Part shown: positions 1 through 13,395 of the stretch, one piece after another
Position numbering within the stretch: position 1 is the stretch's first letter
Layout: every line of letters starts with the position of its first letter
NCBI RefSeq assembly: GCF_001577835.2
Contig: NC_029516.1
Span: 165,810,441 to 165,874,440, forward strand
Length of the DNA: 64,000 nucleotides
DNA from: Coturnix japonica
Taxonomy: Eukaryota; Chordata; Aves; Galliformes; Phasianidae
Direction of reading: 5' to 3'
The notes under the pieces: generated by a model
Database searches by the model: none
Seen by the model: only the letters and a program-made list of their open reading frames with translations
What the model was told of the DNA's origin: nothing
Position numbers and translations under genes: made by a program

Positions 1-3000
1 TTGTTCTTGGTTGTACTGCTGTAAATCTGGAGCATTTCTACAGTGCTTGTGTAACCCAGACCGACTGCAGTGAATGTGATTTGACTCTTCAAGGACAAAA
101 TGGAAATCATTGAAAACATCAGTAAATGTCTACCTGTTTTTTCATAATGCCCTCACTGCGGGGAGCAGGGAGATACTGTGGGGTTTTTGTCCTATTTGCA
201 GAGCATAGAAACATTATTTCATGTTAATTTGTGACAAGCAGTTTTCCTCCTTTGAGATGGTTCCTCCTCAGCTGATTCACAGGATGGGATTTATTTGCTT
301 CGCAGGATCCATCTCCATTGGATCCACTGTGGCAGATGCACCATGTGTCTCTGGAAGTCCATTAACGTAAAACCCCTCCCTGATGCATGGAAATCATCTG
401 TTCTATATGCTTTCATCAAGCAATCCTGACTGAGAAGCACTGCAGTAGGCTTTCGGAGACATCCATCTGTCTCCAGAAGGATTGCAGAACCATCCCACCT
501 GCTGCATCTCTTCTGCAAAGGTGTTCTTGTGGTTGCAAGGAGGAGTGGGGAACAGACGCTCACAAAAAGCATCTGACTCCTGAAATAGCAAATACTTCCC
601 AAGGTACAGCTACCTAAGCCCTCAGCACACATACCTGGGATGGGATATCAGAACTCAGACAAAACTATCTTCAAGTCTTGTAAAAGCAGAGCTGCCCTTG
701 ATAAAGCTTCTGGTGGGTGCATTTGAGGGAAAAAAAAAGTGGATGAAAGGAAGGACGTGGGATCTCAGCCCACTTGAGCATTTCAGTGATATTCCTGTAA
801 GGACAAACTGACTGCAAAACAAACTCCAAGTAAGAATGCCCAATGGTTCGCAAGAGATGAAATTCCTGAACATTTTGGCAACTATTTCTTTCTTCCTAAA
901 GCCAGGAAAATATCTTACAAGCCTCAGACTCACCCTTTCTTACCCCACCCAAGCTCAGATGGGGGAGTCCAAGCTTATACCTGGAACACGGCTACAATAC
1001 TTGGTTTACATGTCCAACCTCTTTCTTGCTGTTGACCTATCAATACTGGCGAGGAGCTGGAAATGAAAACAGAATAAAACCAATAACCTCACTCCCTTTT
1101 CTCGGCTGAACTGAACAAAAGGGTGAACTCTCAGCCTATTCTTTTCCCTTGAAGTGGTCTTAAGCTGCTATAGGTTGGTATAGCACCATCCTAATTTACC
1201 CCAGATGGAGATCTCCCTTTTCTTTCCTTTCTCCCTTCCCTTCACCACAAATCTTAACCCAGCCCAGACTTCAAGAGCCTTTGGCACCATTCCTGTAAGC
1301 TTGCAGAATTTACAGTATTCAGAAGCTGCAGTAAACACAGCCTGAAGATAGCGACGTTCACTGCCGGTCCAGCAAGAACCCACAGTACAGTGGGAGCCTT
1401 ATGAAAAAAGCATGTGAGCAGAAGCAGATGACTGCAACGACACCACATCACTACACTGTTTTCTCACATTCAGACTACGATCTGTGAAAAACCCAGCTGC
1501 CCAGCTGGCTCACAGCACCAAAAATAGTCAAAAACACAGTTTTAATATTTTAAAGCAAACTAAGCATCATCTACATGGTTTTTATCTTTCTTGTTTTTAT
1601 TGCTGCAATGTACTTATTGCACTCAATTGCACTAATATTCCATGCATTTTTCTCCTTTTTCACTGCCATTTTCCCTCTCTTGGCTATTTACTGCACAGAT
1701 AGTAAAAGCTTTTTTTTTTTTTCTGTTTTAAGTCTGTCCTCTGTCAGGTTAATCTTGGTATCACTGCCTCAGCTTCAGTGATTTTGCTGGCTGAGAGCTG
1801 AGATGATGTAGAGAGGAAGCAGAATAATACCAATATTTAGTACTCTTTCTATCCCCCCACTTCCATCCCCCCACTTCCATAACCTTCCACATTGCTCAAA
1901 CTACCCTAACAAAGCACTACTGTGCCTCCAGCCCTTCTAAAAATGAGCACACGCCTGAAGTCCAGCATCCTTTGTAATGGTCCTTTTTTGCACATTTTAG
2001 CACAGAGCTGTAAATTCAAGCAGTGGCTCTGGTCTGACACTGATTTAATTATGATAACACGGCCCGCTCTCACAGCACTGCATTTCCACAGGACTGTTTC
2101 AGCAATGATTAACTCAGCATGGCGTCAGGTATGTTGGTGCTGGCTGTGACAGAAGGGAATGTGCAGCAGTGATGCCAGCTGGGTGAGCTGTGGCAATGAT
2201 CGTCCCTATGGTGATGCTCTTCAGGGGTGCAGGGACTTCATGGTGGCAAATGGGGAAACGTCATCAAACAGGATCCCATGAGGTACTTGGCCTTTATCTT
2301 CTGGTCCTTAACATTATTAACCGTGATCTGGAAAGGAAATATCCTTAATAAAGCTGCTAGTATAAATATAGGAGTAACAGCACTGACAGTAAATACCTAT
2401 CAACAAAGACGAGTGGTTTCACCTATGGGCTGGGGGATGCTTTGGAAAACAATGACTAAAACCATGGATCAATAAATAGAAAGTTGTAGCCAAAAGCAAA
2501 TGAAACCAAAGTGGTTGAACAAACACAGAAATGCTGAGTTGAAGCCCAGAGATTATACAGCGTCTGGCATGACTGACCAGCTCTGGTGACCACATTTTAA
2601 GAGTGACTTTAAAAACTGGACAGAATGAAGAGACGAGCTCCAGAAATGAACAACGGAATTGAAACACAATGGAAGACTTGGAGCTCAGTCCTTCAAGAGA
2701 TTAAATAGTGCCCTGGTGATACCTTATAAGTTCCTTCCACACAGGAATCGGAACAATAAAGGGTTCGCTGCTTGGGGTCAAATGCACAGTGTGGTCCAAT
2801 GTCTATAAACTGACATTTGACAAATTCAGAGTAGGACACAGATTAATTTTAATAGCGAAAAGATTAATCATTGGAACAACCCACAAATTGCTATGGAGAA
2901 TTCTCTATCCAAAGCTAATTTAAAATCATGGCTCATGCCCTAATTCAGGTCGATTCGTGGGAGCCACAGCTTTATAGAATCTGGCTTCAGTGAGTGGTCA

Positions 3001-5533
3001 AAGCCTGCAATAAGGACTCTGTTATTCAGGAGATCGGATCCCTGATATTGTTTCTCAGCTTTACAGCCATTAACTGACAAACCCAGCAGACGACTGCTCT
3101 CCAATTATGTGAGCGCTGGGCTTTGTAGGTGTAACCTGAATTGTAGCTAACGGCAGGGTAAGACTTGGCTAATCAGCAACGACACACTCTGTTCTCAAAG
3201 CACTGAAAAACACAGGGATAGAGTTTCAGTAGATTCAGTAAACTCCACTGGGCTTTTTAGTATAAAGATTGATTTTTAAAGCAAGAAAAGTTTAAACTTT
3301 TCATATCTAAATGTTAGAAATGGGATGCACGGGCACATGTGAATTGGGTATCCAAGCTCCTCCATGGTCCACTGAGATCTAAGATTTGTTTCACATCGGC
3401 AGGTATTTGAGATGCCCTGGAGAGTCTTGCCAATGCTTGAGCTGCTGCTCCAGGTCTCGGGTCTGCCTCCTATCTACCCATACTGTAGTGGCTCTCGATA
3501 TCATAAGTCATCTCGAATGGCACAATGTGTCACGTATAGGCAACAAAATCCTACCCCAGGCAGTAGAGCCTAGAAAGTGATTCATGTTACATTAGAGCAG
3601 GTATTTGTATGTACCCACCTAAAGCTCTCTCTCTATTGCACTCCAGTGATCACCCTGATGAGATCTCCCTTGATTACAATGTGAGTTCAGATGCCAGCTC
3701 TAGATATCTAAAAGTAGATTCCTGAACCTTGGGATTGATTTGGTTGCCCATCATGAACACCTTACAATACACCATGCATCCTTGTCTGTCCTGCCCGCTT
3801 CCAGGCACCGCTCAGTAGGGCACTGATATCCACTGGCTTCATGCAGGTGGGAGCTCTCGGGAGCTTTTAATGGAATCAGATGCTCTTACTGCCCAGTGTA
3901 AAGTAGCTGTCTAAGATCTCTAGATCACTGATGAGGACTGACCGGTACATTCAGAAGGTGATAGATCCCACCCATTTTCGACAACTCTCTTAGGGTACTT
4001 CTCTTACAGTCTATCAGCTTACCATGTGCTATTGGTTTACTCTGATCTTGAATATCACATAAGAAGCCTTTTGTACAACTGCATTTTGCTCACTTCTAAT
4101 CCACTTTTTTCCTGTCTGAAAGCCAGCCTCACAATGGGACAACAAATCCCTATAGTACAGCAATTGGCCAAGTAGTTAAACATGAGTCATCATTTGCAGT
4201 GCTACTTCCCTGCCTTTAGCGGAGCAGGAATAAATACCTGAGTGAATACACGCGGCTCCAAGCACGTTATAAAGCAGGTATAAAAAGGGCAACTATTCAA
4301 CAAAGGGCAAGCATTTGGGAAATATCCATATCCGTGGTTAAGCCAAAGCTCACATTCAAAAGCAAGAAGGTACAGGGAATATTCCTTTAGTACGATGGGA
4401 AGTAGCCCTTGGGTGGGATTCTTCCTCTCACACTGGTGCTCCAATTGGCTGATCTCAGCCACAACACACACCTTTCAGCACCAGGACGCCATGGTCCTGA
4501 CTGGAAGAAGCACCGTGGGTCCAGGATAATGTTGCTTCTTTGTACACATAGGATTCACATGCAGTGCTTTATCTTCACGCTGACATTGAGCAGCGTTCAG
4601 CAACACCTTGACATTGGAAAATCAGAGGGCATTCTCATGACAGTGCCCATACGGCTCAGAAGCGGTTCAATGCCTTGGCCAGACTCTGAACACGCTGCTG
4701 CAGCCCTCACCAGCTCATTGCAGAGCAGACGTGCCCTGTGCATTCAGTCCCAGCCCTCGCAGACAGAAATAATGCTGAGAGCAGCTTCATGGCCTCCTGC
4801 CAAGAGTTATATCATTCAATTCTTTTTAATAGGAAATGTATGTCTTTCTTCATTCTCTTGCTGGCGTCCAAGCTTTTAGAGATCCTCACTTCATCAGTTT
4901 TCTCTTCAACTTTAAAAATTAGATGTTCCCTTCAAAACGATCCTTGATATTAATGCACAGTCACGTGAAACCAGAAACTGAAGCTTTAAGACAGTAGACT
5001 TCAACCAGTAAAATACTGAACTGTCTGCCAGGCAAAACTGGTGCCGATGTGGAGGAGGGATGAAAAACAGTGGGCCCATGGTCCTAAAGCCAGGCTGGGC
5101 TCATGTGTAAACTGCAAATCACCTCCTAAATACTTGAAACACACACACGTGTTTATGAAAGAGAGAAAGAATCTTGTAGGCAAAATTCTTTCAAGATTAG
5201 GAAAATTAAAATGACCATTTTTTTCTCTTAGGAGCCTTACAAGCACCTGCCTGGACTCCGCTTGCAATACACATGGCTGGCAGAGCAAGGCATGGCACAA
5301 AGGCTTCATTGACACAAATGCTTCATAGCATGGACCATGCATGACGATTTGGATCCCAAGTCTCACCAAGTCTATCTCACCAAGACCAACTGGATGATGC
5401 AAGGCACCCTAAGAAGGGCCAATACCATCCCATGCCCCTCAAGTCTTCCATCCACAAGAGAAAATCTCTTTAGCTACTCAGCTGGGGCAGCAGTGTTAAC
5501 ATCAGAGATTTCCTACAGCCCATTTTGATCTTT
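1..5533. other. Intergenic, no gene seen
   Basis: Only short chance open stretches. Positions 2676-3385 are unusually poor in open frames and contain several TAAT-type homeodomain cores (for example around 2836-2870), so a conserved regulatory element is possible but not shown. Confidence 0.7.
1851..1880. repeat. 14-15 bp tandem duplication
   Basis: ATCCCCCCACTTCC occurs twice in a row in a C-rich stretch. Confidence 0.85.
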
Positions 5534-5576
5534 TAGATATTTTTAAGGGTCCTTTCCAACTTCAGTGATTCTGGTA
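5534..5576 (+). mobile_element. Possible CR1 3' terminal scrap
   Basis: AAGGGTCCTTTCCAACTTCA followed by GTGATTCTGG resembles the last 40 bases of CR1. It is too short to be sure. Confidence 0.4.
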
Positions 5577-6575
5577 CTCCCAGAAGCAAGTTGAGAATTT
5601 TGCTTTCCTATTCCTACAAAGTTAAATTCTCTTTTTCAGTCCTGTACAACCACACAATAATCAGACCTTAACCCCGCTTTTGGCCCAGGACGTAACATTG
5701 TCTAGCCTGAATTTCTATGGGTAATTATATGGGGTGGGTAGGAAAGGAATTTCTCAGAGGGGAGGGGGGAAGCAGCTCTGCAGCAGGTTGACTTCACTTC
5801 AAGGCGCAGTGGCTGCTGGCAGCCGCAGGGAGGTTTTGGAGCACCCAGAGAGACAGATTAGTGCGGCAGAGGTGGTCAGAGGTGCACGGTTCATTCATCA
5901 GGATCCCAGCCCTGAACTGCATGCGTGTGCACGTACATGTGCATCGATGTGCATGTATAATGTTACACACTCACGTTGCTGGTTACAGGGATCGCCGCCA
6001 TCTAGCCACATATTTCATAATTTTTTATGGTCTGCTTAGCCTTGGATCGGCTGATACATCGACTCAAAGCAGTAAGTGCTGGATAATAGATTGCAGACCT
6101 CTGTGAAAAACCACTATCAGTGCTTTAGCAGTGCGCTGTGCATGTGTCGGAGAAGTGCACTGTCAGCAGGATGCAGGCTGGGCGTCTCTCCACATTTCCC
6201 TTACTTTTAAAAGAACTGCTGACCTTCCAGGGGCCTGGATCGAAATGGGATGAATAGAAACTAGGTTAGGAGTTGTAGCTCATGGTGCAGCTTCTTTCAT
6301 TGTGCACAAAATGGGCTGTATGTCCATTGGAGCACAGAGAAACTGAGCTTAAGCATTTCTCGAGCACTTTGAATGAGTTTGTGCACTGTCAAGCATTGGC
6401 TCCCTGTGGGAGCAGCTGGAGCTGCTCTGCTCTGACATGGAGCACTGCTGGGCTCTGCTCACAAAGGCCATCCATGCAGCCCCTGCTACCAAAATTCTGC
6501 TACACAAATAAAGTGCAACAGCACCTTGTGTCACAAGCTTCCACAGAGCCATCTGGAAAGATACAACAGAAGTCC

Positions 6576-6599
6576 AAAAAAAAAAAAAAAAAAAAAAAA
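6576..6599. repeat. Poly(A) tract, 24 bp
   Basis: Uninterrupted A-run followed by more A-rich sequence to 6630. No retrocopy is recognisable upstream of it. Confidence 0.95.
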
Positions 6600-6780
6600 G
6601 CCCCCAAAAAACAACAAAAAAAAATTAGAAAAACAACCTTCCAAAGCACAAAACACAGCCCACACATCCAGATTGGTTTTCTTTTTTTGGTTCCTGCTCT
6701 CTCTGCTCTCCTGCAGCCTCACAGTGTGAAGGTGTGGGCAGAATGTGCCTGCTGCTGAGCTGTGGATGTGTGCAGAGGAT

Positions 6781-7010
6781 CAAAGAATCAAGAATCGTGG
6801 AAAGGTTTGGGTTAGGAAGGTCCTTAAAACCCACCCAGTTCCACCCCCTGTCATGGGCTGGTTGCTGTCCATCAGCTCAGGCTGCCCAGGGCTCATCCAG
6901 CCTGGCCTTGAGCACCTGCAGGGATGGGGCACCACATCCCTTCTCTCTAGGCAGCTGTCTGAGTAAAGAATTTCCTCCTAATATCTAATCTCTTTTAAAT
7001 CTCTTGCTTC
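6781..7010 (-). mobile_element. CR1 LINE fragment, antisense
   Basis: Reverse complement of the CR1 3' end: a degraded AGAATCAAGAATCGTGG tail, then CATGGGCTGGTTGCTGTCCA, CAGGCTGCCCAGGGCTCATC and TTTCCTCCTAATATCTAATC. Confidence 0.92.
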
Positions 7011-7530
7011 TTGTTGCTGCATCTGGGACCTGTCTCCTGTTCTCACAGAATCAGAAACCACCTGTATTTCTACCTGGGGAGGAGGCACAGCCATCCCAGA
7101 CTTGCATTGTAACTTGGTCTCTGACCAAATGCCAGCCTGTCCAGTGCCTGCTCCCTTCATTGAACTCCCTTACTGCTTCTGGTGGCTTCCCTCCTGTTCC
7201 ATGACACACATCAGACTGATTGCACTGATCCACTGCCTCAGCACATGGGCAAGGGACACCCAGAGAACAGCTCAAGGTGCTACCAAAACAAAAGCATCCC
7301 ATCTGAGTACGGTGCCAGGCATTTAACTGCAAGGAACAGTTACAGGTATTGTGGCATTCAGCTCTGACTGGTTTCCTCTAAGGCACTTTCTACAAGGATA
7401 CAGCAAGAAGAAAATAAAGAAGGGAAGAAGACCACGGGTAAAGAGAGTTTTCCAGAGCTAAAACCAGGTAGCAACAAGTGGTGTAGAGCATAAGCTGCCT
7501 GAGTCTTTTTTCCATGCATCTTCAAATTGG

Positions 7531-7698
7531 AGGTGGTTGAGTCGCTGTCCCTGGATGTGTTTAAGAGCCATTTGGATGTGGTGCTCAGAGATATGATTTA
7601 GCAGAGGGTTGTTAGAGTTAAGGTACTATGGTTAGTCTGCGGTTGGACTTGATGATCTTCAAGGTCTTTTCCAAGCTGGGTAATTCTATGATTCTATG
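7531..7698 (+). mobile_element. CR1 LINE 3' end, sense
   Basis: Ends GGTTGGACTTGATGATCTTC, then CTGGGTAATTCTATGATTCT with the octamer tail at 7681-7698. The 5' limit is blurred. Confidence 0.93.
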
Positions 7699-10600
7699 AA
7701 ATCCAATGGTACCCATGTTCTCATGGGCCAGATATCACTCTGAAATGGTTTGTGTACTTCCAGCAGCATCTTTACCATTTGTTGGCCTTTGCTAAGAATT
7801 CAAGCATCAAGGGAAATTTGTTGATAAAAAAGAAAACAGTTTTTTTTTTTTTTCTTCCAAAGGAATTTATTTGTGCAATGGTTAACCAGCCTGTAGAACT
7901 TTGAGATAATTTTATATCAACAAACTTAACAGGATTAAAAATCACAAAATCATTTTACTGATAGATACAGGGCTTTCAATTAGCAGAACATTTGCAATCA
8001 TTACCAAGCACAAACAGCCCCCACCTCAGGACACTGCTCTCAAGCTCAGGCAGGCCTGGGAAGAACAGCATGTAGACATTATAAAATTACTTCATCTCAA
8101 ACTAGGAGAAAAGACTGAAATCTCAAAAATAGTACAAATAATTTGTACTGGGAAATTCATTCATTAGTGGGAATTACAACCTGAGACATCATTGAAAGTT
8201 TTCCTTCAATACTAATGGTAATTATGTGCTGAGGTGCATCAGTGTAAGTGCATCTTCCCTGTAGATGGTGCAAAACTTTGATGGGCCTGTACTAAATGGC
8301 ATGGAAGAGGTACAAGGACTGGGTTTAACTATAGAAAATATTCTGATCTCAGGATGTGTCTTCACAGGTCAAATTGGAAAAGTATCTCAAAACTTAACAT
8401 AGACCAAAATATCCAGGGTTCCTGGAGTGCAGTGCTTCTCTATAGTTTGAGTTGAAAGCAACAGATAGCCACTTGTACATGAGAAACACCATTAACCTCT
8501 GCAGAGACAAAACCCACCAAAGAGCAATGTCTTCTACCTATCCAGATGTATTGCTGCCTCAAGCTGTCTGCTTCCCCCACAAACATGGAAGGAACTCTGC
8601 TACCTGACCATATGCAGAGGTCACATTTGTGGACATCTCAAGTCAGGAGGGGCATCTCCTCTAATTCCATTCCCAGGACACGACAGCCAGCTATGGTTTG
8701 TCAACCACCAACAAAGATCTTGAAAGTCAAACAACACATTTCAAATCAACACCTCATTTTAAATGGAAAACTCAACTTTCCGACTCCAGATGTGTCAACC
8801 ACTTGAAAACGTGATTTGATGTTTTTGAGAAAATTTAGATCACAGTCAGTTTTTGGGAAGTTTTCTGTGAGGGAGAAGGAAGATACACGTCAGTGCATAC
8901 CTGTCTTTGTATGAGCACTGGGCCCCGGTGTATGAGGCACTGGCCCTGGTTCCCATCTTATACATGGGACCCAAACACGGTACTGTAGGATACTGTATCT
9001 GGATATTGTAGAGATGTTGTATGGATATACTGCAGGGTATTGTAATGTGAAAACCACAGAGAAGAAATCAAGAGGCATTTAGGCACTGCTTTCCATGGGG
9101 CAGGGTTTAACTTGCAAAGTCTGAGTGGTTTTAACTCTTTTTTCTTGGAATTCTGCTTTCAGTCAGACCTAAAGAGAAGACTGGGGTATGTGCTTCTGCA
9201 GAGCAAACTGGCTGTGCTTTGGGGCAGCTGAGGGTGGCAAGGATTTCAGCAGTGCCAGGAAGCCCTCCACCTTGCAGAGTTCACTTCAGTCTGACCAGCA
9301 GCATGCCACTTGCTCTTTTTCAGCAGAATACACTCAAAGGGAAGTCAGCTTTCCCTTACAGAACACTTGTCTTCCTCCCCCACACCCCTAACCCCTGCCA
9401 AACTGGATGAACTGGATACCTTCTCAAGATACACCCCAACTTTTAGTCACTGTACTGCTGACATGGTCTAATTCACAGCTCTGTTCAGCTCCTCTGAGTA
9501 CAATGAAACAAACTTCCCTTACAAGAATGGACATTATGAGCTTGCCTGAGTTGCCATACAAACCATAAAGGCGTGATCTGTGCCACTGAGAAGGCTTGGG
9601 CAGAGGTTTCTCTCCAGAGTGTGTGAGTTGGTGTGGCTGCTGCAGGACTCCAATTTGTTCTATTGTGTTTGATTTCTATGTTGACAGTTTCCACTAGGAT
9701 CACAAAAACTTCAGGATGCGTTGCCACAGGGCAGATGTGGCCCGGAAATGGCTGTCACAGCAGGAGTAGAGAAGGGAAGAGCAGGGAAATCCTTTCAGGT
9801 AAGAGGGCCAGGGAGTATGAGGCATCAGCCTGTGGGAGAGGAAGATGGAAAGATGGAAAGATGTACTGAGAAACCACAGGGGGATGGAGGAGTTTCCAGC
9901 ATGCAGGCTCAATTCCCTCAGCGTATTTGGTGCTCTTGATGAGGAGAAGGTGGTCTCCACTGATGTAGGAACCAGCTGACTTAAACTTAAGGTGCAAAGA
10001 AGAGTTGCTCCACAACATCCACTTCTCTTGCCAGGGACAGTGAGAACCCTGCTTTGCTCTCCCCTTGTCTTCTGCACCCAAAGTCCCTGAGGACAGGACT
10101 GCAGCACCAGCGCTTACAAGGCTAGACACGACTCAGTCTCTGGACAGTAAACAAGTAAACAAGAAATTTTTGGTCACACAGCCTCGCTACTAACTTAATC
10201 AACTGAAGTGAAAACAAATATTCTGAGCAAAATACGATAGAAGTGTAAATAATAGCTCTGGAAATTCAATTATTTTTTATTTTAGTTTTTGCTATATTTG
10301 ATCTGTGACAGTTAAAGACCCAGACTGACCTTCAGAACAGACATACTGCAGGTATAAAACAAAGCAGTGGGTGTACTTTTTCACTCAACACGTAATCAAG
10401 TTGTGTGATTCTGTGGCAGGAGACGTGGAGGCCAGAAGTTTAGACAAGTTCACAGAAGGCAGATCTGCTGAGAGCTGCTGCATCCACGAATGTAATGCCT
10501 CTTTGCTCCAGAGTACAGCAGAGCCACACTTTAAGGTCAGACTTCATTTGCTTGCTCTGAAGGGCTATTTGTTTGCCTGGGTTTTGTTTTGAAGAGTGAT

Positions 10601-12119
10601 GCTGTCAAATAAAAAAGGAGAAGGCTGGACTCCTGCATTATTCATCAGTTAGGCAATCCCAAACAGAAGCCAGGTTGGCATTAGTAGGAGCTTCACTTGT
10701 TACTCGTTCCACAAAGAGATCTTCTCCAGCAGCACTAATTGGTAGCTTCCACTCCAAGAGCCCATGTCTCTGTGTCTGTCTTTCCCCGGTATGAAAACAC
10801 AGGAGCTGCTCGCAGCTATCAAGCGTGTGCCACGTCATCTCTCCCATGGGCTCGGAGCAGGATGCAGGTGCAGCATCTAATGCATGCATGGCCTTGTGCC
10901 AGATTGCAAGAAAAAGGAGAAGAAGGTGAGGTGGAGGGATGGAATTTTAGAGGAAGCTAGACTTACTAGTCTGGATTTTCCCTTCACATGCAGTGGTACC
11001 CAGTAGGACTTGCAGGGGTGTGGAGTGGCAGGAGATGGCCCAGCAGGGAGCACAGGGAGCTGATGGAGGTGTGCTGAAGCGTTGATGGGAGATGCAGCCC
11101 AGAATAATCCATCCTCGTGCTACTTTGGCGGATCCCCTTTGTTGTCAGGGCAGCAGCATAAGCACAAAGCAATAAATCACACAGCAGTGATTTCAGAAGC
11201 CAAGGAGCTGGGTTTCCATTTGAATCGGCCTCTGTTTGCCACGGCCTTTGCTGTGAAGAATAAAGAAGGCTACAGCATGAAATGAACTTTTAAACCCAGC
11301 CTGCTCAAGTGGGTTTGAAATTAGGACTTTCTTTGCTTAATTAAAAATGAAAGGCTCTTTAGAGCATTAAGCTACCTTTTGATACAGTTAAAACTGTAAG
11401 AAGGGAAACAAACCAGAATCTTAGCTCAGGCTTACAGATGCAATTTTTCACGTCTGTAGAGCACCAGTTATTTACCAAACTGATGTTTACCCCTGGAACA
11501 AAATGCCCTCTGATAAAGCAAGAAAATCCCATTTACCTGCAGGGAGAACTGGTAATGGGATGCCTGAACTAAAATCCTTAGTTCAGCAGGGCACACTGAA
11601 GTGAGTTATTTTGTGCTGCTTTCTGTTGATTTAAAATGAGATGACACAGAGACAGATTAGCTGAAACCACAGACATTATAAATTGCAATTTTGACTCAAA
11701 AGCTGAAATGCTTTGATCTGTGACTCAGTTGGGGCCAAACTGAGGAGCACATAGAGAGAGGGAGAAATATGTACAAGGGAAAAATAGCTTGGACATAAAC
11801 AACATTTTTTCATATTACAGTAGCCAACCTGAATAAGTCTTTACCATCATTTTCATCAGTTTAATCATGTCCACCAGGAGAGGTGTACAGGAGCATCTGT
11901 ACAGAGAAGCTCTTGCAAGACAAAACGTGGCAGTCTGTGGGATGTTCATTAACCACAAGTCTAGAAAGCATTTCTTCTTTGCTGGCCAACCTGGGGCTCA
12001 TACTGGGTTTGGCCTTCCTATGAAAAGTGTGGTAAGAGACTTTGGAGCTGATGTATAAGCAATGGTTTTGGCTTTTATTTCCTTTTAAATAGAATCAAAG
12101 AATCTAGGATTTGGCAGCT
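7699..12119. other. Intergenic, no gene seen
   Basis: Unique-looking sequence with no recognised repeat family. Open stretches at 9485-10129 overlap on both strands and look like chance. Confidence 0.7.
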
Positions 12120-12185
12120 TTGAAAGTCAGTAAGGGTTAAGAATGTGTTTAAAGCTAAGCACATGAGTGCGTGTGCACTGAAGCA
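12120..12185 (+). repeat. Possible ancient amniote CR1/L3-type LINE tail
   Basis: TTAAGAATGTGTTTAAAGCT followed by AAGCACATGAGTGCG resembles the old tail with alternating GCACATGCTTAA motifs seen across reptiles and birds. It is degraded; assigned by memory of the pattern only. Confidence 0.4.
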
Positions 12186-12894
12186 TAAGCATGGCAAAGA
12201 AGATGCTCCATCTCCTTCTCTCTCCCTTTGGAAGGGTTTCAGTTCCAATGAGCCTTTTCTGCTTTATCCAGCAGATTGTGGTGCAGAAACATGGTTCATT
12301 TGCTCAGCAGCATGAGTCTCTCTCACTGCTGTTTATACGGTCTAGCAATCTCTTGCAACATCTATCTTTTAACATAGCTTTTTATTTTCACCTTCTAAGC
12401 AATCTTCCTTTGTGCTCCTGGTTGCCTTGATGCCTGATTGCCTTGTTTCACAATTCCTGTTTTCTCTGGTGCGAAAGGGCAGGTTGCACAGGGAAGGTTT
12501 CCTACTGGGCACCAGCTTTAGCCGTCCACAGAAGCCTGGGGGAAACACGAGGGTGGCCCCTGGGCAGCATTTCCAGCACTGGATCTGGAGGTCCACATCA
12601 TTCCCATTCTGTCAGCAAGTCAGCTTGAGATGCTGCTGCATCCTCATGTTGGAGGGCATCAAAGGGAGCCAACCCAGACCGGTTTGTTTTGTTGGGAGTT
12701 TGGCACAGGTAGTTTAAGGCCAGAAGACAATCCTATTTCCTGGTGTGTAAACAAAATGCATCTCTAATCGTTCTCCCATTGGTCTCGATACTACCTAGCA
12801 GGCAGTAGCACAGTGGTGTGAACAACCTTCCAGATCCATCAGTGTTCCTATGCTCTTTCTCAGAAATGCAGCCATAACCTGTGCTCATCTCACA

Positions 12895-13150
12895 CAGAAT
12901 CACGGGATCTCAGGGGTTTGGAAGGACCTCAAGAGATGATCAAGTCCAACCCCCTTCTAAAGCAGGTTCCCTACAATAGGTAGGCATCCATACAGGTCTG
13001 AATTTCCTCAGAGAAGACAACTCTACAGCCTCTCTGGGCAACCTGTTCCAGTGCTCCATTACCCTTACCTTAAATAAGTTCTTCCTCATGTTTATATGGA
13101 ACTTCCTACATTCAAGTTTTAGGCCATTCTGTACCACTTTTCAGAGCCTT
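12895..13150 (-). mobile_element. CR1 LINE fragment, antisense (AAGCAGGTTCCCTACA subtype)
   Basis: Begins ACAGAATCACGGGATCTCAG. It contains CTAAAGCAGGTTCCCTACAA and CTCTGGGCAACCTGTTCCAG. The minus-strand translation reads EHWNRLPREAVELSSLRKF, the usual CR1 C-terminal motif. Confidence 0.93.
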
Positions 13151-13289
13151 CCTAGCACAATGATGTAAATCCTATCTTTTAACCCCACAAATATCTTCCC
13201 AGATGAAAAAGGAGCAAGCTGGGTTTGGGTGGGAAAGTAAAGATGACTTATTTACAAAAAGACTCAATCTTGAGAGGTCAGCTCAAATT

Positions 13290-13395
13290 TAGATACTGAT
13301 TCAGTACATTGCTGAACCAAATGCTTCTCTATTGTGTGTAATTTCACCCTTACCACTCATGTGCTTAAAATTAAGCATATGCTTAAATAATTTGC
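13290..13395. repeat. Possible ancient LINE tail with a perfect 16-bp palindrome
   Basis: GTGCTTAAAATTAAGCATAT continues as GCTTAAATAA. TTAAGCATATGCTTAA (13371-13386) is a perfect palindrome, preceded by a further inverted TGCTTAA. The pattern resembles the same old tail as at 12120. Confidence 0.4.

Noticed and set aside
4409-4879. 156-codon plus-strand open frame in the intergenic region
   Set aside because: Unfamiliar, cysteine and leucine mix without motif; overlapped by another open frame. Likely chance.
6576-6630. Poly(A) tract as the end of a processed retrocopy
   Set aside because: No coding or RNA-gene similarity and no flanking duplication could be seen upstream.
6282-6758. 158-codon plus-strand open frame
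   Set aside because: Its length comes from reading through the 24-bp poly(A) tract as lysines.
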